From assembly GCA_036583965.1 (NCBI GenBank), contig JAZBQD010000034.1, positions 8,951,040 through 9,015,039 of the forward strand: DNA of 64,000 nt, read 5' to 3'. Source of the DNA: Prunella strophiata. Taxonomy: Eukaryota > Chordata > Aves > Passeriformes > Prunellidae. Positions 1 to 11,169 of the stretch are shown one piece after another. The notes beneath the pieces were generated by a model. That model was not told the DNA's origin. It saw nothing but the letters and a program-made list of their open reading frames with translations, and searched no databases. The position numbers were made by a program, and so were the translations under genes. Each line of letters opens with the position of its first letter. Position 1 is the stretch's first letter.

Positions 1-964
1 CCCCACATTCTGCCAGTGTAAATGTTGTCTTGAACTGATTTAAGATATCCCTGAGGTAATCTGGAAGGATCAGCTGCTTCTGACAACTGGGAAAAAACCT
101 GATTTCCAAAATTAAGTATCCCAGACTAGTATTCCTTTTGGGCTGACCTTACCAGACTTTATTTTTCTTTTCCATGTAGAACAATTAAAAGAATCAGAGT
201 GTCAGTAAGTGTCATTGAAAGTGACAACTGATCTCCTGATGATCAGATCTCCTGCCAATACACATTTGTGTCCCACTAATTTCATGGGTGCTGTACCAAA
301 GTCACAGACCAAAGTGGCAGCCATTTACTGGGAGTTTGCTGGCAATATTCCAAGTATAAAGGATGGAAGAAGTATAAAACAATCCATCCCATTTAAAACC
401 ATATGCTTACCTATACAAGTGATATGGAATAGCCCCCTGTAAAGAAAGAACAAAATATTACCTAGTTGTAATTAGCATTAGTCCAAGGAAGTTATACTTG
501 CAAAACACAGCACTCACCCATCTAATGGATTCCACTTGTCTCAGGAAAAGTGGGAAATGCTGTCATGGCACTGCTTATGTGTGCATGCATATTGGCAATT
601 TGTGTGATAGGAGGGAGCATCCACTCTGTCCTTGTCTGCTACAGAGGCTCTGCCTTGTGGTCTCATTTGATGCTCCCAAGTTCCTCTTACAGGGGTAGAG
701 AGAATTATCATTTCTCATTCACCTTTTCCTGCCAGCCACTCTTTTCTATGGCTGCTGCCACTTCCTCATCCCATCACCTCTTCTCAGAGTTAAAGGCTTG
801 GAGTCTATTTAATCTCTGCCAGTGCAGAAACCATCTGATGTCTTTGACTTTTTGTCCTTCTCTGTGTCTTTACTGGGTTTTACCTGTTCCATTTTGATGC
901 AGTTCATGCAGTATTCAAGTGTGGGCAAATCTGGGGCTCATTCAGTGGCACCGAGCTGCTTTCC
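1..964. other. Non-coding, no recognisable feature
   Basis: AT-rich, CpG-poor sequence with only short overlapping open frames (up to about 115 codons) that resemble no protein I know. I see no repeat family, RNA gene or promoter. Confidence 0.55.
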
Positions 965-1320
965 TTGCTACTCTTGGTTGCTTTCACACCTTACATTCTG
1001 TTTACCTTTCCAGCCTGCCGCAGGGCAATGAACAGATGTTTTTGTTGAGCAATCTGCAGCGACTCTATGATCTCTTTGCAGAATGATAATGGCTAATTTA
1101 GAGATTATCATTGCATATGTGTATTTAGTGTTGTTTTCCCCATGTGCATTGCTTTGCATTTATCAACATTGAATTTAATCTGCCACTTTCTTCCTCCCTC
1201 AGAACTTTATGATCAGTTTTAGTTTTTACTACCCTGGATAATTTTATACCGTCAGCAAAACTGCAGATCATCCTTAGGGCTAATATTATTTAATATTTTC
1301 ATTAATATATGCAAACAAAA
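965..1320 (-). mobile_element. Decayed CR1-family LINE, reverse-transcriptase C-terminal part
   Basis: Read on the minus strand, this carries the signature of the CR1/L3-type ORF2 reverse transcriptase. Near 1230-1262 it reads CSFADGIKL, matching the FADDTKL catalytic box, with the second aspartate changed to glycine. Further along it reads RLNSMLINAKQCTWGK, matching the family's FNVDKCKVMHIGK segment, and then KLAIIILQRDHRVAADCS, matching the conserved 'KLAVTTQERDHRVVVDSS' type segment. Frameshifts and stops break the frame, so the element is dead. Both ends fade gradually, so the boundaries are approximate. The matches are from memory of family consensus sequences; the assignment to CR1 in the broad sense is firm, the subfamily is not. 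Confidence 0.72.
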
Positions 1321-1904
1321 AAGTTTCAGTGTGTGAATTTAATTTGCTAATAGTGCAAAGTTGAGAAATCTTCTTTATTTCAGAAGATGCTCAACATATT
1401 ATAGATTATTAAATATATGACTTTGGGCACTGGAATAATGAAAATCAAAGTAAATGCAATAGTGTAAACTGCAAAGTCATTCTACTTTTACAATGTATTG
1501 ACATTATAAAACAATTATGCACATTTAAGAGTATATAGCAACAGTTCTTGCTGGGGTAGGAGAGCTCAGCAGAGGAGAAAAACCAACCTGACACATCAAT
1601 CAATCTGCAAATGGACTCTCAGCCACTGGACTTATATAGCTTTAAAAAGTCAAACCTAGTCTTTGGAGATAACAGAAGCTGCATATCCTGCAGAGATAAA
1701 AAAGGATCACAATTGTTGTGTGAGGTGCTGGATTGTCAGGTGAACCTCTGCCTGCTCATGTTCAATGGAGAACTCATTCAAGTTAGAGACATGCAGGTCA
1801 GGTAACCTGTGGACCAGGAAATTTGTCTACAAGGAACATTTCAAAGGGGAAAACTGATTTCCCCTTATAAATGAACTGAGGAACAGAACCCTGTGAGCTA
1901 ATGG
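1321..1904. other. Non-coding, no recognisable feature
   Basis: Very AT-rich to about 1550, then ordinary unique sequence. No gene, RNA or repeat family recognised. Confidence 0.5.
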
Positions 1905-2012
1905 TGCCACTGGCACGGGAGCAAAGAAGAATAAATTGATCATGGATAGATTTAACCTGGAAATTAACTGAAACTTTCCATCAGCTGGATGAGAAGCAAC
2001 TGTAAAATGGAG
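1905..2012 (+). mobile_element. Possible ancient CR1-like 3' fragment
   Basis: The run around 1933-1990 (sense of 'gatagatttaacctggaaat', then a 'ttccatcag' motif) resembles the part of old CR1 elements just after the reverse transcriptase, where consensus copies read similar to 'gatttagactggaaattag' followed by 'ctaaccatcag'. The match is short and degenerate, and chance is a real alternative. Confidence 0.28.
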
Positions 2013-2700
2013 CTTGAAGCCTTTGTGAAAGAGCTGGATTCCAGGATTGTCCCCTCATCAGCTGACTGCCTGAGTGGCAGAAAAGCCACCTTTCCAGCAG
2101 GAGTGGATCCCTCTCCTTCAAGCATCCTGCCAGAGCTACTTCATCCCCTCCTCATTACTAGACAATGGTTCAAAAAGTGTCTCCTTGCTGCAGGAAACAG
2201 CAATAGCTCTAACAAGCAGGCCCTGCTCTCCAGGAAGTGCTGGATAAGGACAATGCTGCCATGAAACTCCTGGCCATGATGTCAAGAGTTGGCAGCTACT
2301 CAAGCTCAGATAATCCTCAACAAGCTATTTCTCATTAACATTTCTACATATGGAGGAAAAATACTTCAACAGCAGCACAGAATGCTGGAGCCCTCCATCT
2401 GTAAGAGAGTCCATGCAATGAACATGAACAATTTTTTTACTGTGTATTAGAAGTTCTTGAATATTTTGACACATTTTTAGGTTTCAGTTTTTGGCAATTC
2501 CCCAATAATAGCAGTCAGTTTATGCCAGTCATAGAAGTAAGAGGTTTGTATTGTGGATGCATGGAAGTCAGAAACTAAAAAAGTGAAATATTTTTTTCTT
2601 TCAAAGAAATATATTCCTTTAATGTGAGCCCACAGTTATCTTGATTTTGAGAAGGAGACTTAATGCTGCAAAAACCAAAATCACTGCTGTTTTATCCCAC
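2013..2700. other. Non-coding, no recognisable feature
   Basis: Unique-looking sequence with a 91-codon plus-strand frame at 1989-2264 that resembles nothing known. No regulatory or repeat signal stands out. Confidence 0.5.
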
Positions 2701-2790
2701 TTGTTTGGTTTGGTTTTGTTGGGGGTGGGGTTATTTTTTGTTTGTGTTTTGTTTGTTTGTTTGTTGTTTTGGGGGTTCTTTTCCTTGTTT
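2701..2790. repeat. GT-rich low-complexity tract, (GTTT)n-like
   Basis: The plus strand is almost entirely G and T, with GTTT units (a clean run near 2750-2765) and G-runs of 4-5 near 2721-2730 and 2771-2775. The antisense frame gives a lysine, asparagine and threonine-rich low-complexity peptide that should not be taken as a protein. Confidence 0.85.
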
Positions 2791-3007
2791 AGATTTTTTT
2801 TCTGCCATGAAAAGCTTACTGACACTGATAAATTTCTTGCCTTTGCATGTGCCACTTTGCAAGAGCAAAGTGAAAATAAAGAGCATGTTAATATAACGAA
2901 AAATGCCGTGGAGAGCTCTGAAAAGAAAAGACTCAAGGGAGAAACGTGCTTGGAAGAGTGATGGCAATGCAGTAACCACAATCTGCTCAAACCAAAAAGC
3001 ATTGTAA

Positions 3008-3048
3008 ATTTTTTTCTTCTTTTTCTTTTCTTCTTCTTTTATCTTTTG
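3008..3048. repeat. Pyrimidine-rich low-complexity tract, (TTC/TTTTC)n
   Basis: About 40 bases of T with interspersed C. It could be mistaken for a splice-acceptor polypyrimidine tract, but no AG and coding exon follow in a sensible arrangement. Confidence 0.8.
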
Positions 3049-3489
3049 TTGGAGTGAGCAGTTCAGTGTCCTTTCTACCAGCTGACGTGAAGAGGACAAA
3101 GGCCACGTGAAATCACTTTTACTGAGAGCATTTGAGTCTTATTTCCTTAGACGTGACTGCTAGGACAGTTCTAGTTCAAAGAGGCCAGGATGAAGAGTAA
3201 GGTAGAAAGTACAAGAAGGGATTTCTGTTTGGGGTTTTTTTCCCCTCTTTGTTTCTATTCCACAACATGGTGAATCCAGGGTCCTCATCAGAGCCTCCCA
3301 GCCCCAGGGCTTGCTAAGAAAACCTCACTTTCCTGCCCAGCTGGGCATGAAAACCATCCATGTGCTGGGTTCACGTGCTCTGCTGAGAGTACAGATAATA
3401 ATAAATTGGTGCTGTTTCAATGGACTTTATGTACAACCTGAGGCAGAGATTAGACCTGGGGTTTTTTTGTCCTGTTTGTGTAAACCTTA

Positions 3490-3760
3490 TTGAGGAAGTT
3501 GCTGTCACACTTCACATTCCATTTATTTTCTTAACGGTTCATAAAAGATTACTAAGTGAATAATGAATGTTTCAATTAAGCACACAGATTGTTATCTAGG
3601 TCAATAAATTGCTTTCAAACCTTGGTAATGTCTGCTGGTGACGTAACGATTTTGGAATAATCATTATAGATACTTTTAATGTGTATTACTGTTTATTAAC
3701 CCTCTGTTAGCCATTTACAAATAAATCTCTGTTAATATAAAACATGGTAAGAATTCATTC
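3490..3760. promoter_or_regulatory. AT-rich stretch with a CRE/ATF-like site; candidate enhancer
   Basis: The octamer TGACGTAA at 3639-3646, in context GGTGACGTAACG, fits the CREB/ATF and PAR-bZIP recognition type and holds two CpGs in otherwise CpG-poor DNA. The surroundings are rich in ATTA, AATAAT and TTAATTAAG-like homeodomain-type words. This combination is typical of non-coding conserved elements, but one window cannot show conservation, so the call rests on motif content alone. Confidence 0.22.
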
Positions 3761-4074
3761 AATGGAGAGTGCCTATTATTCTAACATAATTTTGTACTCT
3801 GGAATTCTCCAAGTAAATCATAAAGGAAAATGGCCATGGAGTATCTTAGACAAGTAGGAGAGAAGCAGACATTTATATTAATCTAACAAAATTTTATGGA
3901 GTCAAGGTGGGATCTAGAACTTGCTCCATTTTCAGTGGAGAGGACAAGCATGAGCAGAGAACAATTCATCACAACGCTCTTACCACAGGATTAATTTTCT
4001 GCTGTACTAAATATAAATTGGCCTGAAGAAAATCATCTCAGCAGAACTGGATATGAGCACCATAGCTGGCCAGA

Positions 4075-4300
4075 AAATTGGCTGAATGATGGTAAACAAT
4101 GGAGGCATCAAACTGTCAGATTGTAGCTAAAAAATATAGCAGAGGAATCTGTCTTAAGATTGTTCTTATTTAACATCACCTTTAGTGATCAGGAAAAAAG
4201 GCATGAGAAGCATATTAGTTAAATAGGCAGATGGTGTTGCCTTGGAAGCCAATCAAACTTTAGAGATGACAGAAATATTGCTAAAGATCTGTAAAAGTCA
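4075..4300 (+). mobile_element. Decayed CR1-family LINE, reverse-transcriptase region
   Basis: On the plus strand, 4160-4200 translates as LFLFNITFSDQEK, matching the family's VLFNIFISDLEEG segment. It is followed near 4228-4250 by 'ggcagatggtgttgcc', a degenerate FADDTKL box. The preceding stretch ('ggaggcatcaaactgtcaga') also fits CR1 text upstream of the box. Stops and frameshifts are present and the boundaries are soft. It covers the same part of ORF2 as the remnant at 965-1320 but in the opposite orientation, so these are separate insertions. Confidence 0.6.
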
Positions 4301-7300
4301 GGAAAAGGGATGAGGGAAAAAACAGAAACAGTTTGAATTGGTAGAGATGAAAGTGTTGAGGGGAAGATGTCCCAGAGCACTGATGGAGAAGGAGCAGTGA
4401 CAGCAGGAAGACACAGCTTCAAAACCAGGACAGCTCTTTGGAGCTAACAGTGTTGAGGTATCTGTGATCATGAAAAATGGAAGTAATATCTCTGCTAAGT
4501 GTGTTTTTCCTGTAAATGCTGCTGCCATCATCATTTTCTAAGTGCATTTTGTACCTCTCTCAGCCCCAGATGAAGAGCTAAGGTGACCTCGGATTTGTTG
4601 ACAAAAAGCTCGGTCAGGGCCAGCCTGAAGCCCTGCTAATTAGCATTGTTAATTATAGGGTAGACTGGCACATTTCCAGCTCTACCTCTCCTGGTGAAAA
4701 CCAAGTTACTTTTAGGTCAGAGGTTGTGGTGTTGTAGTGAGCAGCTCACTACAGATTTGAGTGGTTGAACAAAGAACCAAACAATCACCCTTTAAGTGCA
4801 GAGACCTGAAACCTCGATAGCTGAGAGGAATGCTAATTAATTCACTCAACCACCAGCAGCTACAGCTGTGGAAGTAGCTGGTGGACATCATGGAGGTCTG
4901 TTAATGACCTGAGAGACACAGACTCTGCACAGCATCCATGGTGTCTTCTCAGCCAGCCTGGATTAGGATGAAGATTTTCTCCTGCACCCTCCTCTAGCAC
5001 TGCAGCACTGCTGCTGGCCAAGACTGGAGGGAGCTTCCATCTTCATGGAGTGCCCTCAATAGTCCCCTTTCCTCACAAAATATGAAGATTTGGCAAATCA
5101 AGACACATATTGCACATTTGAAGTAATATTTTGAATTTGTTATAGTGAAATATATGGAGCTACTCATGTTCTCAGACTGATTGATAAGGTTTTTAAGATA
5201 CACATGGAAATGCAACAAGGGCAGAGAGAAAGAAATTACCCCTTTGGGTGCTTATCCAACAGGAGACCACGTGGAAGCAAATGCACAGTGTCCCTGTGGT
5301 GTCCCTGTGGTGTCCAGGGTTAGGAAACTTGAAAATGCACAGATTCAAGGCACAAGAACCTGATCCAAAATTCAAGTACATGTTCAGATGGAGTAGTTCT
5401 AATGGGCCCACTACTTTGCACCTGGTACCAATTCATTCAGTTTTATTTTTTTTTATTTTTTAAACAGATTTTTAAAAGTTGGCATTAAAGAAGAGATATT
5501 TTAACTCAGCTTCAAGATCTTTGCATTTTCTGGGGTAGAAGTTTAGCTAACAAAGTAATTGCAAGGACTATACAAGGAATGAGTAATAGATGGATGTAAC
5601 AGTGGTACAACACTGTGAATGGAAAAATACCAAAGATTTAAAAGTGCTGGAAAGCTTCTTCTGTGTGTTCCTTTAAACACATACATTTTCTGGATCTAAA
5701 ATCTCTCCGTGCCTAAGAATGAATGCAGTGATTTTTATATGAGGCAGCACTAAAAATCACACTCAAATTCCCAGTTGAAAAATGAAAGGTTCTGATATTT
5801 ACCATTAACCCAAGGCAACAAAAAAAGACATTTTGGTCACTTGAAACTTCCTAATGTAATGCCAATTGCGTTTAGTTATGTAAAATCTAAATAAAACACA
5901 TATCAAACATAAATAAATACAAATCAAGTTCTTAATCAGAGAGTTGGTACAGCAGTTTCCATCCCCTGCAATCAGCTCTGTAATTGCCTCACCTGGAGCT
6001 GAAATGTCATCTCTCCAGAGAGGAGGAGGACTGTTGTCTTTTCAAAAGATGATAATGGATTTGATAGAATATGATTCACAAAGGATTTTTTCATTTTCTG
6101 GCATGGCATATTAGAGAAATTTTAGTGAGATAAGTGAATCCCTTTTAACTGTCCTTGAGTGAAGAACAAAATGGGAAGTGAATTGAGAGCCAGCTACAAA
6201 TGCTCTTTGTTATCATGTCAAGAGCAATGTCCTGCTCTGCTGGAACGTGCTTCAACCACCCCCTGCCACCCTGACCCTTATGTCAGAGAGCAAATTGTGG
6301 ATTGCTGTGGAGGATTTGTGGTTCTCCCTGCTCTGAGAGGAGGAGCCCCTCTGGGGAGACATTCAGCCCTGGCCACAGTACCAGGAATGTCATTTCTCTT
6401 ATGGGATCCCCAGGGGGAAATCGAGTCCTGCTGATCTCATTTTCATGAGAGGAGCTGTAGGAGGAAGCAAGGGCCTGCTGAAGCCTTTTTCTTCTGTCAT
6501 CATCTATTATGCTGTAAATTTCAACATGTCTTTTAGGACTGGCATTGTTGACAGTAAACAGAGTTCTTCATCATCCCCTCACATCTTGCAGGTTGCCTGC
6601 TTGGAGAGAACAAATTTGCCTAAACTGTCAAAACTTCTTTCTGGATTTGATGCTCTTCCACCACCCAAACATCCATGAATCTCCACTATTTTTTAAGTAC
6701 TATTTATCCAGTATTTACTCATATGTGCTGTTAGGATGTGGTGTGCATGTTTTTGTTAATGGAAATTCTAGAATGTTTTCTATTTACTGTGATATGTGAT
6801 ATGGATTTCTGTGGCCTGACTGCAACCCCACTCCCTGAATAGGTATTTATTTTAGTTTCTCTCCTGTCATTAGTGTCCTACATGTAAATTAGGTCCTGCT
6901 CATCAGGACAGAACTCCCAAAGAAGGTGGTGCAGAGACCTTCCCCAGTGACTTTGGGAAAAAAGCAATGAAGCACAGCAGAGAAGGAGCTCTAACATAAG
7001 ATAGCAGCTCCAATCTTTCCCAAATTACACAGCTCCAAGGAAATACCCAGTCCCCATGCATAGGGACATCAGTCATTTTATCTTGGCAGAGTAAATAGAT
7101 TGTGCACCAGGACTGTGCTTCTGACAGCTCCTCAGAGCAGATAAAACCAATAATTGTGCTGATAACAGAGTCACTAAGATGGATAGGTGTGTGTGGGGAA
7201 AAGCCAAGCACATTTTGGAGACACATGGCCAATTTAGCAACTTTCAAACTGTTTGACTAAAATGTAAATAGAACTCCTGATGTCAAATGCAGCTCAATAA

Positions 7301-7379
7301 ATACTAAACACTGAACAATATGGCCATCAAGCATGGAAAATCAAGTTACACAAATTGTAAGGCTCTCTACTTGGCAAGG
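4301..7379. other. Non-coding, unique-looking DNA
   Basis: About 3 kb with no gene, RNA or recognised transposable element. It holds AT-rich segments near 5440-5460 and 5880-5930 and a small tandem repeat at 5288-5318. Open frames reach 114 codons (6903-7247 minus) and overlap others on both strands, as expected by chance. Confidence 0.5.
5288..5318. repeat. Short tandem repeat, 11-bp unit
   Basis: The unit GTGTCCCTGTG is present twice in full and once partly (GTGTCCAGG). Confidence 0.85.
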
Positions 7380-7404
7380 TTTTTTTCTTTTTTTTTTTTT
7401 TTTT
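7380..7404. repeat. Poly(T) tract
   Basis: A T-run with one C interruption near its start (poly(A) on the minus strand). No retroposed body or target duplication is apparent beside it. Confidence 0.9.
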
Positions 7405-8970
7405 AGCTTAGGATTTAGTAGCAAAACTAATATTTTTAAATTGTACCAGATGTCTCTTCCAAAAGGAATGTGCAAATTATCTCCTGGCAGATGACATAGA
7501 TACTTATACTCACTCCTAATTTCGTACAGAAAGAATGTGTCTGTGGGTCTAGAAGGACATTTATGTGAATTCACATTAATGTCTGCACATGTCCAAAGGT
7601 ATGACTTAAAATGTTAAAAGTAAAATGGCAAATTTAAACAAGGAAACCCAAATATTTTCCCAGTGAGTCAAATATTTTACTGTAGGTCTGTGCCTACTAT
7701 ACATAGCTAAAATAGAGAATAAGTAATGACAATCCTTGGATGGGCACAGCTCCTGGAAAAATGGAGCATTTAATTTGGCAGTACCCCAAAGTATTCTGTC
7801 TAAAGGTGTTCAGGGTGATAGAAATAAGCAATTTGGTATGCACTCTGTTTCCTAATGAGACATTCAGTGGGGCTGTTATAGTTTATTACAGAAAACTGGG
7901 AATAAACAACTACAAGGTAGGGCCCCTTGACCTGCTCCTTAGTACAGCACCAAGCACACAGGACTCACACAGGACCCAGCTCTCACTGCCCTTGCTCACA
8001 GCCCATGCCCCCTGCACCATCACCTTCACAAATCTCCCAAAATTATCTGGTTTCCTTCCATCTTCTCTTTGTGCCTTTCCATTTTAAGCTCTTTTGTCCC
8101 CCTTTTCTCTCAGATCACACTCAGTCAACAACCTCTTTATTCAGAGGTGGATTATAAGAGCTGCAAAACCTAAGTGAGGCAATGCAGGAATCCTGGTTTG
8201 TTATGGCCGTGTGTCTTCCAGGTTCTCTGATGTCTAACAAGATGTAAATGCCAAATTCAACTTTTTCTTACATTGTTGTTTCTTGTAGATTTGTTTGATG
8301 TCTGGTAGGAGTTGAAAAGGCAGCTTTTCTCTGCTAATAGCTTCTCTTTACTCTTTCTGACAACCTACTTTCTAAAGACTTGTAAGAGCTTGGTATATTT
8401 AAGAATTTTCCTGGCTGTCAATTTTGCTTTAATTTGGACAGCAAGATCAAAAGTCATTAAGGGAGAACAGGCACAGAAATGAACAGGCATATGCATACAC
8501 AACCACTGTGCAGGATAAAATCCATGGAGCCCTGTGCTGAAACAAAAATACTTTGGCATGTTTCAGTTGACTGTAGGTTTATCAGCCTGAGGAACAAGGA
8601 ACAGGAACAGATGAATACTACATAAATAAAGATCCTATTCTCCAACATTTAGAAAGATCAAAGGAAGGAGAAATAATGAATAAAGTGACATAATTGTCAT
8701 CAGAGAATTCAATGATTGTAGAATTGTCTCAGAAGATAGAAAGAAATGTGCACAGATAAGGCACTAATGTGAACCTAAATCCTTCCCACACTGTGAGATT
8801 TCAGTTAAAGCTTGCAAATGACTCCACCTCCTCTGCTGATCATTTTGTTTACAGAATGGCTACCACTGATTTTTGCCAGTAATGGATTGTGAGGGGGGTT
8901 ATTGGCTGATAGACAAATCACCAAACTGGGTGAGAGAAATGTATTCATTTCTGATTTTCTTCAAATTTTA

Positions 8971-9010
8971 GGCTACTGCCAGCATCAGTAGGCTACCATC
9001 AGCATAACAG
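8971..9010. repeat. Imperfect 20-bp tandem duplication
   Basis: GGCTACTGCCAGCATCAGTA is followed directly by GGCTACCATCAGCATAACAG, a diverged second copy. Confidence 0.6.
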
Positions 9011-11135
9011 TGAAGATCATTAGCATATGCATAATTTTTCAATATATTGTGATTCATCAGTCAGAAAAAGAAGTCACAGGTGAAGTCCTACCTACTCTTT
9101 ATGTAACTGGCCACTACTTTGCACTCCTACATCAACTGGAATTTTACAAGGTGGAAGTATTCATTATCTGGGAGTAGGAACATGATCCAGACCTCTGCTT
9201 GCCCACACAGAGGAGGCTATTGCTGATAACTGTTAATTGCAGCTCAGTAAACCTAATGGATAGTCAATCACTCTGGTACAAGTGCATTGAGCATTAATAA
9301 AGTAACTTAATTTCACCATTTTGCATTTGCCACACTGCTTGCTTTGATCTCCGCTAAATTGGATCATTACCTTGTTAAACTGAAACCAACTAATTTTCCC
9401 AATTGTCTTTTATGAAAAGAAAGAAATCATTGAGCTACTGTGGGGAGCCATGAACATGATAAACATGAAAAATTAAAATCCAGCTTCTCTTCCTGCCCTT
9501 GTGCCCTGCAGTTCGTGGAGGGGTGCTGCACTGACTGATTAGTGACAGGCTGGAGATGGATGGCCAGAACAATCAGCCTGACAAATGCTTCTCAAGGAGG
9601 CAAACTGGGGAGGGTTGGGAGCATTCTTTTTTTATCAGACCCTCACTTTTACTGGAAGGACTGTCCAGCCTGGTGTTCTCATGGGAGGGGAATGTGCAAG
9701 AATAGAATTATGCAATTATTTGACCTTGGCATGGTGAGTGCTAAAACCCCATCAGAAAACCTTGCTTCAGGCTGGCTTCTTTGCAGCAGGAGGTGGAAGG
9801 AGCTACAGTACCTTGCTGGATAACCCTGGTTCTGTGTCCTTGCAGGTGACCTGAGTTTTGAATGAAAACAATATAGGAGGAGAAGATTTTGTTCTGGGAA
9901 AGCAATTGGGATCTCATAGGACTTTGAGTAAGGAAAGTCCCTGGCTGCCACTAAAACCCATGACCCAAGTGATGTAAGAGTGGATCAGGCAGAGGCCATC
10001 TTCTCTAATTTAAACAGTGAAGCAGAAATCAATTTTCCTGCCTCTGCTCACAGGGCCTGTGCTCTCCTCTCTCAAGAACTGGTCTGAGTCTTCCCTCTGA
10101 GAAGAAGCAAGAGTTGTTTTACTGTACTTACTCACACCCATGTTGAGCCAACCGTTTAGCAGCACCACGCCTCATTGACTGGCTGTGTGCTTCCTTTTGA
10201 ATAATAAGCCTCTGCTGGAAAAAGCTGGGCTTGTGTGATTTATTTCAGATTACTGCCGCTTGTTGGACAGCAGCTTGCTGACTAGTGCTCCCCAGAGTTT
10301 GAGGCATCTCTGAATTCCTGTCACCACTGCCTTGCTGGCTGGCTGGCAAGCATTAGATGCTCCACTAAGTATGACAGCAGCTCTCTGCAGGGCTGCTGGG
10401 GAGAGCCTGGGCAGCAGGAGCAGAGCAGCTCTGCCTGCTGTGCTGCCCTCAGAGGCTCTGCAAGCAGCAGGGGAGAGCAGCCCATGTCTTCTGCTCACTG
10501 CCTGGAACAGATTAATTCACAACATTTCTCCAGGCTTCCACTTCACCTACATAGCCACTGCTGCAAACCTAAAACTGGCAGGATGGTTTTGGGCACGTAG
10601 GAGTGTTTTCCTTGCAGATAGTGGGAAGCCCAGTGATCACTGTGGAGGGTCTGGCTTCTTGTAACAGAGCAGGTGCATCCCAGTTGCCTGATTTTAGTGT
10701 TTTTCTACTCAGAGAACCAACCTATCAACGTACAAGGTCATGAGCCACCCTGTAGACTCCAGGAGGACACTTCTTCCTCTGTAACCCTGCCATGAAAGCA
10801 CCCCTGTACCTGTGTACCCCAGCTTTCTGTGGCTGGCCACACCTTACAGATGTTACCCCAGAAATGTGTGTCACTGAGGTTGGGACACAGTGTCCATCAA
10901 CACCATGCCAGGGAACAACTGGGCAGAGATTCTGCCTGAGGGATATAGGCAAAAATTTACCAGGAAGAAAAAATATGGACAGTGGAGCATTTTGGTTCTA
11001 GATCAAACCACAGGTGAAGGCAGGATATCTTCTAGACCCCTAATGTGCAGCTCCATAGAGGCTTCAGCAAGGATTGGTTGCACTGCTTGGCTCCTGTGTC
11101 CCCTGGAGTCTGATGCCACATTTCTGTCTGAAGGG

Positions 11136-11169
11136 ATGTCAATCTTGATAAGGCATGTCAATCTTGATG
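11136..11169. repeat. Short tandem duplication, 19-bp period
   Basis: ATGTCAATCTTGAT occurs at 11136 and again at 11155, separated by five bases. Confidence 0.85.

Noticed and set aside
2619..3099. Lys/Asn/Thr-rich minus-strand frames of 122-127 codons
   Set aside because: Most of the coding-like length comes from GT-rich and pyrimidine-rich low-complexity DNA read in antisense.
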